DNA of 64,000 bases from Apricaphanius iberus (GCA_028564705.1 JAPXFQ010001662.1:6012001-6076000); one strand, 5' to 3'; counted from the stretch's first letter, positions 12,664-25,629 are shown. Made by a program: numbers and translations. Notes: a model not told the origin generated them from the letters alone.

Positions 12664-13918
12664 CATATGGAAGTATATTCATTTGCTTCTAATTAAATAT
12701 TTTAAACTTGCACTTTTTCTGCTTGATAGATAAATTATAAGGTTAAATTATGACCAATACATTTAGGGTTTAACATTAAAGATTTAGAATGAGATCTTCC
12801 TAAGAGACAAAATAGCACCATGACAATTATTCAAATTTAATTATTTATTTTTTTACAGGAAATTGGAAGCCAAGCCTTTCTCAAGAAGCGGCCAAGCTGC
12901 AAAACAGTTGTAGGTATGCAGTTTGCCACAAAATTATCTGAAATAGATGTGCAGAACGGAAAAAAAAAAAAAAGAGGAAACAGTTTCGCTAAGATGCAAC
13001 AGGATTTCTCCCCGTTCACTCCTACCACCTAACAGACAACTACACTGTCCATCAGTTAAATGTGGTGCTCCAAAGTGATGAGAAAACACAACCTCAACGC
13101 GTCTGACTGTTGTCAGAGGAGCAGAGGAAAATAAGATCAAAGTTGCTGCTTACTGAGACATTTCTTACATTAACCTCTAGGACTTCTTTCATACATTCCT
13201 CTTCATTCTCTCACCAATTTATTTGTCTTCCAAAGTAAGTTTGGAGTGTGTTGGTTTAATAATGGTTTCTGGAACAAAACCACAACTCAGTGGGGTTTAG
13301 TGAGCACACCCATGAGGGTTTTCAATTTCATAAAAATGATTGGGAAATAAATTAGGGTATTGAATAGGATGACTTATCAAGAAAACTGAATTTTAGTTAC
13401 ACGCGAGTCTTGCAGGGGCACATCAATTAAAGCATGCTTATTATTATGACTCACAAATCAGCACATGTGGATAAAAAAATAACTACAACAGTTCAGCGAC
13501 AGATTTCAGCAGTAATAAAAAATTTTAAAAAGCAAGTGTGCAAGCTGAAGCATATTGTTGTGCATGTTTCCCATGAGAATGCAACAGATGTGCCGGATAA
13601 ATGCGCTCCTGACTAACAGAGATAGTATGTGTTTGGTGAAGGGGAATGTGAGTGTGTTTTTCAGGGATCCATCCAGCCGTTTCCGTGTATAAACATTTAA
13701 GGCTGATAACGTGTGCACACATGGGTAGTGATAAATATGAGCTACAAAAGCATCTGCAGAGTTCCTTTGCATTTATGTCCTTTCCATTGCCACATTTCTA
13801 CCTAACCCACAGCTGTACAGAAGTGTGTGAGTGTGCAAGAGTCCATTTTGTTCAATTTCCCCTACACTGCTGAAAAGCTGGAGTAAACTGGAGTTCTCTC
13901 TGTGCTAAAAACATGTTT

Positions 13919-14400
13919 CTGTAGTCAAAGCGGTAAAAAAACTTGGATCGACTGATTAACTACATTTACGAGCCATCTTCAAAAGTGTGGGCCAATAAAA
14001 CTGAAGAGAAAGAAAAAGAGCAGCAGTTATAAGCTAGCTGCTTAGCTGATGCTAAATGCTAACAATCGTAGGGCAAGGTAAACGTGTCTTTAACCATTGT
14101 AGGGGTTAAACAAAATAATCCCATTAAAGTAGCAGGATAGTTCTCTGAATTTGACACACTATGTGTCCCACACATTTACCACAAAGATTTTCATGTATGT
14201 TAATTCGCATTTTAACACAAATATACATATTTTTAAATGTTTTTAGAAGTTTTATGGTTTTCTTCTGTTAAAATGATTGAAAAAACTAAAATATTGTTAA
14301 TGTCTGAGATTTTAGGCTTAAACATTATAAATATAATTTTAAATATTATTTTATAGCGAATGACCCAGTTAAGCTTTTTTGACATTTAATATACTTGGGA
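13919..14400. repeat. Direct repeat, copy B (with extra internal sequence)
   Basis: Shares CTGTAGTCAAAG, AAGCTAGCTGCTTAGCTGAT and GCTAAATGCTAACAAT with copy A. The final TTGACATTTAATATACTTGGGA then follows after about 230 bp of AT-rich sequence absent from copy A. Confidence 0.75.
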
Positions 14401-16059
14401 CTATTTAAGTTTTAACTAAAACAAAAATAAAAAAAGATTTTTTTTTGCTTGACCTTATACAGCCATGGGAAATGCCAGAGCCAAACGACATACTTTTTTA
14501 AACTTGAGGAACCAAACTATCAGTCTGTAATTTAACATCATAATAAATAACCTTATAATCATTGTCTGTTAAACGGTGGTTGTTACTTCCAAGATGAGTT
14601 AACACACAGCTTGGTGTCATCCCACAACTATGTATTATCTATTGATTGATGTTCAGCCCACATAGTGAAGGCTACGTCTTAACTTCATGGCTTTGGCAAC
14701 CCTGTAAAAAGAATTCCAACAACCTACAGAAACCTTTGGATAAGCCTAAGATGTCATGAATTAAATGATCAGGCTCAGACACGAAATAAGAACATTGAAT
14801 CTAAAGAAAAGGCCACTGAAAAAGGTTAAAGCCAAGCCATCATGTACAGACAAGTGAGGGTTGTTTAAAAAATCCACCAAATGATTGATGCAGCACACAC
14901 AACCACATTTTATTGCACCCAGTGACGAAATTAGCCAGTTACAAAGCTTGCAACAGAACATCCATTTAACTGTTTTATATTCTGACATAACCCTTCATAT
15001 ACTTTCTTGTGATTTTATGCTGCAGACTACTTTAAAGTAGGGCATAGTTTTAAAGAGGAAGCTAAATATCGAATGGTTTTCTAATTTGTTTCTATATAAA
15101 AACCATTGATTGTATATATGAGCTGGACGGAGCTTCACGCGTTGGTTTCTGAAGAGCTGATCTGAAGCGTAATTGCCAGTTACCACCACAGTCATCTTGG
15201 CCATGTAACGTGTCGAAACTCCAGGAATATACAAAAACAGGCAAAAAGGTGGACTTCAGAGTGTTAGTTCAGATGATCGACGCCCATAAACCCTGAGCCG
15301 ATGTTACTATAAGCTATCTGAGCTAACTGAAACTAGCGGAGGATGGCGTTCTTAGCCGGAAAAAACACGATTGAGTGATTCAGCTACCCCCTCTGCTGTC
15401 GAGCCGGATTCAATAATTTTGTCAAATGAAAGCATGAAGCCTTTTTAGTCCATAACTTTCTCTAAAATGAAAAGGAGTTATTAAAAGGAAAATTAGTTAA
15501 TATTGTAAAGAAGAAATTTGTTAATTTTAAGCGCCACAAGCTCTAGCTTTGATGGCTGATCTGAGACCTGTTAATCATAAGAACACAGCCTTGATTATTC
15601 ATTATTTAAAGTTAAATTATACCTACAAAAAAAAATAGAACACCCCTCTCAGAGTTGTCATGACTGTAAACTTGACATATTCAACCTAAAATGGTGAACT
15701 AGGCAAAACATGTTTATTTCGGCTGTGAAGTTGGCATTTATAACATGGGAGTCCTTTCTGGACCCGGCCCCTAGCGGATGAGGGAGGCACTGCAATTTTT
15801 CTCATGTCCACATTGGCTAAACTTGTGACAAGCAGAGTTTACCCCTTGATAAAAACTTGCAAAAAGCAAAGGTTACTACTTTGGCTAACTTTGTCTTTGG
15901 GTACGTCTCCATAGGCTCTGTACATTTGGACGCTAAAGCTTTTGCCAGCTTTAGCCAAATAACTCAAGCTCAGTCAGAATGGACAGAAAAATTCTGTATA
16001 ACAAATCATTCTACCTTCAAAGGGCTCATTTGAACTTACTTTTAGACTTTGAGCCATTT
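14401..16059. other. Unassigned intron sequence
   Basis: AT-rich sequence with no recognised element. The patch 15240-15430 is somewhat CpG-richer. Minus-strand frames of 75-80 codons here show no family resemblance. Confidence 0.5.
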
Positions 16060-16235
16060 TAACACATAGCCAAGCTCTGATCCAAGCCACTCCATTGTAC
16101 CTATTGGTGCATGACGGTGTCATTGCCTGCTGACCTGAAGACAGACTTTTCCATCTGAAAACATAATTCTCTCAGCAAGATACTGCCACCACCATGTTTC
16201 ACAGTCTGGATGCTGTGTAAACACTATCACAATAA
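16060..16235 (-). mobile_element. Decayed Tc1/mariner-like transposase fragment
   Basis: The minus strand contains HSIQTVKHGGGSILL, like the TVKHGGGSIMLW block of Tc1-family transposases. Farther along, AAAATGGCTCAAAGTC resembles the codons of the EWPSQSPD block. The order on the minus strand fits, but the frame is broken. Confidence 0.4.
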
Positions 16236-17488
16236 ACATGATAAAATAAACAAAATAACCACAACCAAAATCCTTAACAGATAAGCATATTTATTACCAG
16301 CAGTAGGTTCAATATTCCCTACTGAGGCTTAAAACACAATTTTGGCCTTGGCCGTTACTTTGTGCCTTTTGTTGATATATCCTGGCCTTTACCGTTGCGT
16401 CATGGCTTTGGATTTTGTTGACCCTCCTTCCGAGCTGAACAAATCTCCCTTAACATTTATACAGTTTACTAACATCACATCTTATCGTGTTTGTGGGATA
16501 CTGTACATAGAACATAAACTGTTGTATTTCTTTAGATGGAAGATATGTGCTCTAGGACACCGTTTAGGACATACTGTCAGAAATCAGACATTGAGATAAG
16601 GAGGCTGTATTGTTTGCTGCTCTAGTCCACAAGTGTTTGTTTTATTGAATATATCAAAAAACATTCATAACAGCAGAGAACATTTCTGCAAACAATCATG
16701 CTACAACGTAATTTGTCTACACAATCAGAAGTGCTGTAGGTCGTACTATAAGACCAGGATCGCGGTTTTCAAACCCAAATATTATTATTCAAACATAAAA
16801 CACATGCTTTACCAAGATAGATTGTGTTAAATATGAAGCATCTTGACATAAGAATAGATCAAATTGGAACAAGACCTCGATATGAAAGGTCTTTCTGCCC
16901 CGTCAAGAATGTTTTCTGCTGATGGATCTGTTATTGCTTTTTTTATCCTCTCTGCTGTTCTCAGTCATTGTCACCATAACTGAATTCAGAGCTACTACAG
17001 TCAAATCACAACACCAATCCTAAACTAACTGCACACATTCAGAAAATTCATGATTTGTTACAGGGCATCAATATGCAGAAGCTGCACATCCCCCCATTCA
17101 CTGCTTATGTATATTAAGAATATCTCTGCTGCCAATACATGATGAGCCTTACTTGTCAGATTTTCCCTGGAAATCCCCTGTAACTGAGCGCTGCAGCATG
17201 AATTATAAAGCAACCAGGTGTGAGGGATGTCAAAGATATTCTCAGTTATTTTTCTCCATTCTGAGTAAGAGCTGAAATGAAGGTCGGACAGCGAGCAAGC
17301 CAATAAGCTACGGCTGTTTACAGGGCAAACAAAACCAAAAAATCCCCACAAAAAAAAACGGTTTATATATTATGGAAAGAAACGGCTATTCAGACAAACC
17401 TGTTACTTTAAAAAAGAAAGAAATTGCTCCCAAAGCCCAATATCTAGTTGTAACATATGTGGCAGCAAAAACTGCCATATGGCAACTC
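16236..17488. other. Unassigned intron sequence
   Basis: Nothing nameable. An 85-codon plus frame at 16342-16599 begins with hydrophobic residues but shows no conserved domain and no splice context. Confidence 0.5.
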
Positions 17489-17503
17489 CTATTGAGAGTG
17501 AGG
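17489..17503. repeat. 15-bp inverted motif, left arm
   Basis: CTATTGAGAGTGAGG here is the exact reverse complement of 19602-19616, about 2.1 kb away, flanking the YqaJ-type exon. Both are followed by CCATG-containing sequence. It could mark subterminal inverted repeats, or chance. Confidence 0.35.
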
Positions 17504-17873
17504 AGTCACGTGCCTATTAGGGCGGGGTCTGAATTGGTCGGCCATGATGGTTGGAGGCAAAGGAGTAGGTTTGATTTTGAGATTGGTGGGGACACAAAAG
17601 TGCTCCAAGGCAGCACTCTTCAAAGTTGAAGTTTTTTGCATTAGCAATCATAATTTCACATTTTGCAGAAGTTATAGGTTAAAGTAACTAACGAAAGAAT
17701 AGAAGTCAAATTCGAAAGGTTCTAATCTTTACTCTTTAGTCCAGGGCTGTAGTGCAACTGTGCATCATGTCAATTAAAATACTATCAGCAACATTGGAAA
17801 TACATGGGATCTCTTGGATATAAGGCTCTGGTTTAAAAGCCACATGGGGGAATCAATGTTATTCAGATCATCA

Positions 17874-18195
17874 AGGTATGCTGTTCGGTTCTTGTTTGAC
17901 ATTTTAAAGCCGATAAACTTTTTAAACAATAGACGAGGCTCCTCTTTTTTGGAATTACTTCATCTGAATTGTGTGCTTCGCTCCTGCCACAAGCTGTACT
18001 TAGTTAAAAACGTTATTTCCTACACTGTGGTGAAGAGCGTGTAGCAGTGAAATCGGTCCTGGCTGAAACAATTCCCCATATTAAACGTTCCGGAAGTTGT
18101 CCAAGCTGTTCACCGGTATAGGGGTATATTAAAAATCCATATAACGAAAATAAACACCGGTTTTTGGTATGAACCAGTATACTGCCCAGGCCTTC
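17874..18195. mobile_element. Nonautonomous hAT-like element, copy 1
   Basis: About 310 bp shared with 55313-55612 in the same orientation, including GACGAGGCTCCTCTTTTTTG, AGTGAAATCGGTCCTGGCTG and GTATAGGGGTATATTAAAAA. The right end reads GGTATGAACCAGTATACTGC followed by CCAGGCCT. In reverse that is CAGG-CCTGGGCAGTATAC, a hAT-style terminus. No partner terminus is seen on the left, so this copy looks truncated there. Confidence 0.7.
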
Positions 18196-18582
18196 TTTGA
18201 CTCCTAAAAAAGTGTCTTATATAGAGTTTTCTTTTCTTGGATATAGTTCAAATCCAATACAGCACACACACGTAAGCAAACAGGCACAAACAAAAAATGT
18301 AAATGACACCAGTAAAAACCCATCTAGCTGACGTGACCCGGACAGAAAAAATGCCAAACTCGCAGATTCCTCTCATCTGGCCCAACTAGTTGTAGCTTGA
18401 GATGTAAACAGACATTTGACAAGCTGATTTTGAGAGCAAATGGAATGAGAGCGGGGACGTCCAATCACATGTAACTTAGTGAGAACCTGGCCGCCGATCA
18501 GGAAGCGATATTTAGGTTAGAGGCGTTTATTTATTTCGGCGGGACAGATCTGCCAATACAAGGAAAGTAAGAAAGTACAGCA

Positions 18583-18909
18583 ATGGAGAGAGTCAAGGCA
18601 AAAGAAAATGGACCTTACAGGGACAAGCTTATACCCACCGAAAAACAGCGGTTTTGGAGAAGCTCTAAGACATCAAACACCCCTACGAGCTCCCCTGCAG
18701 CGGAATGGCATAGAGACCTGAACCATTTGCTTCCGTGCACGTATATGGTTATTGTAATTTACCTTGTTTTTGGTGTGAGTTATTACACGATGCAGGAGTT
18801 TAAAAGCCACAAGTCTTTGGAAAGCTACGAGGCTTTCTGCTGTGGCTGGGTGCAGGACTTGGCCATCTACAAGCCTCCAGGTGGCGAAAACAGTGCTGTA
18901 CTGGCAAAG
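18583..18909 (+). pseudogene. First coding exon of a YqaJ/SWIM-family transposon protein (ISL2EU-type)
   Basis: The ATG at 18583 opens 109 codons ending at a plausible donor, GCAAAG|GTAATT. The tail of the exon, EFKSHKSLESYEAFCCGWVQ then DLAIYKPPGG, matches the 'YKSLEAYnyFvsGwVqd' block. As I recall, that block precedes the SWIM zinc finger and YqaJ-type nuclease in a multicopy family of fish and invertebrate proteins associated with ISL2EU (PIF/Harbinger-related) DNA transposons. A hydrophobic run (TYMVIVIYLVFGVSYYTM, about residues 53-70) precedes it. No SWIM (CxC...CxH) exon or nuclease exon is found in the next 3 kb, so this is probably a stranded fragment. It is antisense to ext1. The family link is from memory; a domesticated gene with distant exons cannot be excluded. 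Confidence 0.55.
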
Positions 18910-19601
18910 GTAATTTTTCTTAACATGCGTTTTAGTGTGTCGTAATTACACTGCATTTAGCAGACACTTCTTGACCAAAATGACCAAGTAATTCACTGCG
19001 ACTGCTTCATAAACACTAGATTGTGACAAGATGTTCAATGTACACAAACGTTTCCAACATGTTTTGATGTAGGCTAAAGCTGTGTGCCGCATCTTTAGGT
19101 ATTTAGCTGTAATTTGATTTTAGCATAATGACACATACTTTACCAGGTATAGACTATATGGCACCAGTTTTTTTGTTTTTGTTGGGGGCTGACAAACCGG
19201 TTCTGGGTTGGCTATGGTAGTTAAATGTGTGATTGCAAGATGTAAATGTCCTGGTTAGATTAACCCTTTTTGCCCCGCTGGCAGCAGTAGTTGCCAAAGT
19301 ATATCACTGTCATTTATGACTCACAATCAGGTCAGAGACTTGCTCTCCTTGATGCTGTGTCCATTTTGGTACCCTAAAAAACTGTATTCCGTTGTTCCTA
19401 TGTTTTCCATATGCACTGTGTGGTGTTACAGAAGTTTTTAACAGCAGTGAGTTCCAGGCATGGTAAAACAGTGCGGAATTGCGAGAACCTTCTCTACTAC
19501 CGAGTTAACAACAAACCAAACAATCACAGTTTGCCGCTGGAATGATGCCAACATGGCGGAAACTGCAATATCGAGGGGAGGGGCTCTATACCTTGACAAC
19601 C

Positions 19602-19616
19602 CCTCACTCTCAATAG
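19602..19616. repeat. 15-bp inverted motif, right arm
   Basis: CCTCACTCTCAATAG, the reverse complement of 17489-17503. Confidence 0.35.
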
Positions 19617-19749
19617 CTGCAAATGTGTCTGAAGCCATTGTAGAGGAATTTCACATTTCATTTCTAAGCCATACCGCCCAGTCCTACATAACAGGTTGCT
19701 TCATTATCTGCTCTAGACCAACAACCACTTTACTTTTTATCTGTTAAGC

Positions 19750-22700
19750 TTCTTTAGGTCATCGCATGATTTGTTTTGTGAGATTTTTTTATCTGCTTCT
19801 TGTTGTCAGATTGGTTCTATTTAGATCATTTCTAGCTTTAGGAAGTAGTGAGGCCTGGTCATCGATCCAGCCAGTTAAAACTGAAGCAGAAATGTGGCTA
19901 AACCGCAGTTAATTCATGATTTAACAAGGATGTATTTGTATCTTCCCATTGGACCAGATTGGTTTGGATAGTTTTTGTTCCCTAATAAAATATTCATTTT
20001 AAAAGTACTTTCAAACATTTACCAACTTTATTTACATACACTAATTTTAGTCCAATATTACATTTGAAAATATGGAAGAGTTTTTCTGCAGCACTATAAG
20101 CAAGCTTACACATATCAGAACCTTTTACTTGGAGCTCTGCTCCCTGAAATCCCTGATTCCCACTACCAACGAGTCTACGTGTTTTATAAAACACCCTGAT
20201 AACAAGAACCCTTCCCACCAAGAAACTAATTTGCGACGACGGCTCCATCCTCGCAATCTTTTCAATTTGTCCTCTCGGATGTTTTCCCCGCCAAGAGACG
20301 GAGGCAGTTTTTCAGTTACATTTAGCGTCTACACGGTAGTCAAACACTCGCAAATCCCGAGGACGGAGGTGAGGGCGATTTGAAACCAGACGACAGCTAT
20401 TTTCTCGAGTATCCAGGAATATTGGGTTGAATTTGTTTCCACAGGCAGCAGAATGCCGCTTCGTGCCGGCACGCACACACAACCCGTGCAAACAAAACAA
20501 GAGCTGGAGTCAGTAATTGGCGCTTGACTGTGTGATCTTGAGGATGAGGGGTCCGGACTCCGAGGATGTTCGCCGGAGACCAGCTGTGCCTCGCTCTACA
20601 CATCCAGATGGCCTCGGGACGCCTTAGTTGTTCGTGTGTTGGAGGGCCGCAAGTGTGAGACGGTGTCAGATTTAAAACATGTCAGCACATGCTCCGCGGC
20701 GGTCTCCCTTTTAAGAGCCGACACGTTTTGTCATCAGAGCCACTGAAATGAAGAGCAAAGAGAAGTCCAGAGATACCCCTCGCTGAGACGCGCTTTCATC
20801 TCAATCACACACACACAACACACACACTAGAGCCAAGAGAGAAATGCTTTAATTTGTTCCATCCACATTGCGGCCGCTGCATGCTCTGTCTAATAAATCG
20901 TTATCCGAAGGCTTGAAGTCTCTCACACCAAGACTTACACTTGAATCTACGTTATTATGGATACACTACACACACACACTAAACGTGTTTTTTATCAAAG
21001 CACCACTGACCATTATCGAGGTCCCATCTGCAGTTAAAATCCCAACAAAAACTCCCCCAATAGGTGAGGAGAAACTTAATTGCGCCTAATTCCTTGTCTG
21101 CAAAACACCCTAATGTATTCCCAATGAAGATTCCTCTAAATCAAAATAAAAGCCGGTGCCACCTGGGTCCCTGAATGCAACCAATCAGGGTCCAAACTCA
21201 AATCCAGAGCAGCACCAGAGAAATAACAGCTTTTAGGCACTTTCTGCAGAAGTCAGTGATTATTCTTTAGACTCTGGAGAAGTAGCTGTCTTTATAATTC
21301 AGTACATGATTGGATTCTGGCAGAAGTCGCTCCAGGAGAGAATGTAATAAACATGAACTTCTCCTGCAAAGTCCAGTCGATGATTATAGAGTTTTTTCCT
21401 ATCCAAATGATCTGTGAAAACAAACTACTGAAAATCAATCACACACAAAATGCTTCATGTCATTAAAAATAGAAACCTCGATATTTTAGATCCTACGTTA
21501 AAAAGATCCATCTTTCCTCTTAGAGACTGTTTAACATAAACATTTTTTTTTTGCCAAGTTTTCAGCTACATTTTCCTCCTTCCCACCGGGAGCATTCTAG
21601 ACTTTTATTGCATAACTTAAAGGGTTGTATGCAAGAAAAAAACCTAATTCTATTTTCATAAGTAGCATAAACTCAACATCCACTCCCAGAACTGCACATA
21701 TTTCGGTCCATGTCTTCTCCTTTTTTATGCTGTCCATATAAAATTGATCCCTGGCATCACACAACTGCGTGATTCTCCACTTCAAGGCTGAACAGCTATT
21801 GACCCGTGATAAAAACCAACAAATAATGGTGCTTTCTATTTAACTTGGAAGTCGTAGTTGTAGTACTCCTTACAAACATTGTTTTAAGCTGTACTTTCTC
21901 TACACAAACACCCTTTTATTTTGTTAAGATAAGAGTTGCTCTACATCCCTCTACATCTATGAGGGATTTTAGATGCGTCTTATTACTGTGTCTTGTAAAA
22001 TTGACTATTTTACAACACAGCTACTATTGTTGATGTGAGGAGCGGCCATATTGAAAGTCAAAGTCGGAGCAACAAAAAAAGTGTGAGAAGTCCAACCTCA
22101 GAGGGCGTTCCAGTTGATTTTTTCCACTCAGAAGTCCGAATTTCCAAGTTCTGAGTACAAATAGAACGCAGCATATGGCCCACAGACTTCAACCCTGGTG
22201 TCACAGGTAGTCATGTTTTTATTTTATTTTATTTTTTTCCCCATAGTCAAGCAATCTGAAATCTGCAGGTGTCCTTAATTTATTTCGAAACTTCCGGGTG
22301 TTTTACTTCTCCTGAATACCTGATTTCCTGTCTGGTATAAAATGAACATCAGAGCTGGACACATTTTAGAAGCGTTGCGTGTAAAAAAAAAAAAGAAAAA
22401 AAAAAGAACTGCAACGTATCTTTAGGAGATGGCAGCGGAAATACACTTTTGGGACGCGTCCCATTCGTGCTGCTTTGCAGTGGGGAAACAGTCCCATTGA
22501 CTTTAATGGGGACTTTCAGAAAAACCCCAGGTAAGACCCAGAACTCACGAAAGGATCTCTGATAAGTGGAGGATGACAGATTGATGGCTGAATGTTTTAA
22601 ATGAGCTCCATCTTAAAGGAACCCAGAATAAGGTGATGAGCTTTCATAACCATGTTAACTGTCTTTGAGCAGCAAAAATGAGCAGAAATTAAAGGTGAAA

Positions 22701-22769
22701 CAAAATGTTCCTTTCAAGAAAAACTGTTGTGAGGATTATTATTTATATTACTGGTGTTTTAGCATAATT
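19750..22769. other. Unassigned intron sequence with a CpG-richer block
   Basis: No repeat family recognised. About 20140-20880 is richer in G+C and CpG than its surroundings and lacks long repeats. It is a candidate conserved noncoding block, but nothing in the sequence alone proves function. A short CA run lies at 20805-20827. Confidence 0.45.
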
Positions 22770-23135
22770 AATACTAAGTATATTAGAAAATATTGATGCA
22801 TCCACATTTAATCACGATATTGTATTGTTATTCCAAAAATAAAAAGCGATACATCCATTTTAACTTGTTTTAGAATTTCAAGGGAACAATTAATGACATT
22901 AAGTTTTGTAATAAAATAAAAAGAATGACCGTTATCTGGTAGCTATTTTTAACCTTCGTTCCAGTCAATCAACTAAATCTAGTAATAAAACTAATTGTGT
23001 TAAATATGAAAGAGGTTGGAGTTTTTAGAATGCTGTGAGTGTTTGTACAGTTAAAAAAAATTCACAATACACAGTCTTACTTATAGTATCGCAATATATC
23101 GCATGGTCGTCCCTGTATTTTGATACATATCGTAT
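22770..23135 (-). mobile_element. AT-rich MITE, copy 1 (inverted relative to 32585-32940)
   Basis: The reverse complement contains GCGATATATTGCGATACTAT, AAGTAAGACTGTGTATTGTG and TTATTACTAGATTTAGTTGA. These align with ATATATCGCGATACTACGAG, TAAGACTACATATTGTGA and TTAGTAGATTTAGTTGATCC in the copy at 32.6 kb. Ends rich in ATCGATA/CGATAT are typical of a fish nonautonomous DNA element. It directly abuts the next MITE. Confidence 0.65.
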
Positions 23136-23476
23136 CTAGGCATGCACCGATTCAGACTTTTTCAGTGCCGATATCAATGCCTGGATTTTGTGTATCTGTC
23201 CATGCCCATACGATCCAATACTATCGTTGAATTAATAAACAGTATAACTTCATCCTTAAACCTTTCCTGAAGAGACTAAAGGCACCAGACTTTACTAACT
23301 AAGCCAACATAACAGATGTAAAACCTGGAATTACCACAAAAATACAATTTTAAGTTAAAATTCTATCTTTTTTTGTGAATTTATAGCAGATTTTCTGGTT
23401 CATGGTATCGGTTAAGTTTAACCATTACATGTACATTAGACGTATCGAAGCCAATACCAGTATCGGAACATCTCTA
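23136..23476 (+). mobile_element. hAT-like MITE with TAGGNATG ends
   Basis: It begins TAGGCATGCACCGATT and ends CAGTATCGGAACATCTCTA, so the ends are imperfect inverted repeats (TAGAGATGTTCCGATA in reverse). GGTTCATGGTATCGGTTAAG is shared with the copy at 57.1 kb in the same orientation. Confidence 0.65.
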
Positions 23477-24335
23477 ATCGTATCACCACATTTTTGCCAA
23501 TACACAACTTAAAGGAGGAGGGGGCTGGATTGAAGAAATTAAACTCGTGACGGCCGGCGCTGTGAGTAACTGCAGCCACCGCGGGAGCGAGCAAAAAAAT
23601 TTTTAAAAAATCAGTGACGTAGCGTACTTTCAGGCCACCGCACCTTGCGCACATTGCCAGCTGTACGAAAAAGAGCCACATGTCTAGCGACTAAGTAATA
23701 GTGTTTAATCGACCGCGTCTGAAGTCCGGGTTCTTTGTCTTCCTTCTTCCAGTTAAAGCGAGAACGCGAAAGAATTGTAGATTGACGTCACATTCATGTG
23801 TAAGCGGCCAAGCGCAGGAAATTCAGCCCCGAATCGCAGACTATTTTGCAGCACGCAGGCTGTTCAAGATAATGGGATTACACATGGGTGGGCTCATTTT
23901 ACTTAGCTTTAAACGCTTCATTACCCAATACAATTACAAAACTAACCAAGAATATAATTTATTTTAGAAAGACAGCACGCTGCTCCTTTAATACACACAA
24001 TAGTAATAAACGAAAACAGTTTGCAACAACATTCTCATCTATATTAAGCCGTTTCCATCCTTAAGCTGGCATAACATTTTTACACAGCTACACTGCAGAC
24101 AGAAGATGCTCAGTCCTTTCTTTTCAGCAGCGTACCTAAACAATGTTGGACAGTATAAGAAAATCTCTGTTTACACAAGAACAACTACTTCATCGCTCTA
24201 TTAGAAGGTATTAATCTGCCTCGACTTCCCTACTTTTCTGCTAATTTTAGATTTTAGAGCGTTGGCGGTAACCAGAGAGAACAGTGCGGAAAATGTAACA
24301 GCTGATATATTACCGATTACTGACATTTTCAAGTA
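23477..24335. other. CpG-bearing unassigned block
   Basis: Positions 23520-23860 are CpG-rich for this window and include GTGACGTCACATTC-like and GTGACGTAGCG motifs. No coding pattern is seen. It may be the remnant of a transposon promoter or end. Confidence 0.4.
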
Positions 24336-24769
24336 CACCGTAAAAACGGTAACTAGTAATTGCTGATTTAATTAAAGTTTTCAAATTAAAGTGACTCAGA
24401 AATAAAGCTTTCCATTTTCAACCTGAAAAAGCTTGTCTGCTCAACACATTTCCATCATCGTTGTCCTAACTAAGATTTGCTAAAGAGCATAACTAAGATT
24501 ATCAACTATTGAGTAGATTTTTTGAGTGATGCTGAGAACCTGTGGGAAACCCCATATGTGACTAACGCGCGCATGCTCACGTGGACCGTCTGAACAAGTT
24601 TAAACAAGACCAAACGGACCTTCAACTGAACCTGAGCTGTGTGATGGTGGTCCGTCGGCGTTTTCTGTACCGAAAACCTAAGAAAACTTGACCAAACGTG
24701 GCCAAAGTTGAATGTAAACTGGATTTTTATTTATTTTATTTACCATTACGGATTTTCATCTGGTCTGCA

Positions 24770-24824
24770 GTGTAGTGTTTGGACATTTTTTCGACAGAAG
24801 CGGGAGCTGCGGACCATTTTGCAG
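24770..24824 (+). other. Probable 5' noncoding exon of the SAMD3-like gene
   Basis: CGGACCATTTTGCAG|GTAAGC at 24810-24830 is a strong donor, preceded by a CpG-bearing stretch (24560-24800) that could be the promoter. The next plausible acceptor, TTGTGTTTCAG, is at 26179. The exon start is not defined. Confidence 0.4.
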
Positions 24825-25629
24825 GTAAGCTAACTTTTCTACAAGCGCCGTTTCCTGCCCTTCACCCACTTCTATGCTAAAATTTAGCACAGAGCATCGG
24901 CCCAGCGTGTTCTATCCCTGCAAAAAGTAATGTTTGATAGTGTTTAATGTCAAACACCCAAATTTTGACAAGCTTTCATCACAAAATTACGCTATTTCAG
25001 ACTTCTTTTTCCCCTTTTTTTAACTGCACGTCTGCCTGGTAAACCGTAGCTTATTATATTAACTTATTTGTTTTGTAATACTTTTTAATGTTATCCTTGC
25101 GTGGAGACACGATGTTTGCATGCATTGACCAACAAACTCGCCGATGTAAACAATGCCGGGGCAGGCAGGCGTCGCTTTCATGACAGACATGTGCGACAAT
25201 AATATAACAATGATGTAAGTAGCTTGCATATAATTGTTTTTTTCTTCTTTTTTTTAAATAGTCAGCGTTTATCCGGTGCTGGACTGTTAATTTACAGTAA
25301 TGTTTAAAGCTATCTTGACGGTTTGACAGCTGGTGTGAGACTGTCACATCAGTAATTCATTTAATGACTGTAAATTAATTACAACATACAAATTAAAGTG
25401 GTGCTATAAGATTGCTACATTTTCAGAGCTTTTTAAATGATAGGAAAGGAGACTGACTTTAAGGAACGACTATTGTGTGTTGTCACATTACAGATAATAT
25501 TTAAATTGTTTAAATTGTTTTTGTATTTTTTATCATAGTAACAAAGACAAATCTTTTAATTCAAATTTTCCTTTGTTACATGTCATATATGTTATCAATT
25601 ATATACTAGAATGGCCATATATAAGTTAT

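Noticed and set aside
16342..16599. 85-codon plus frame starting MALAVTLCLLLIYPG
   Set aside because: Signal-like start only; the rest has no family resemblance and its start is not an ATG in strong context.
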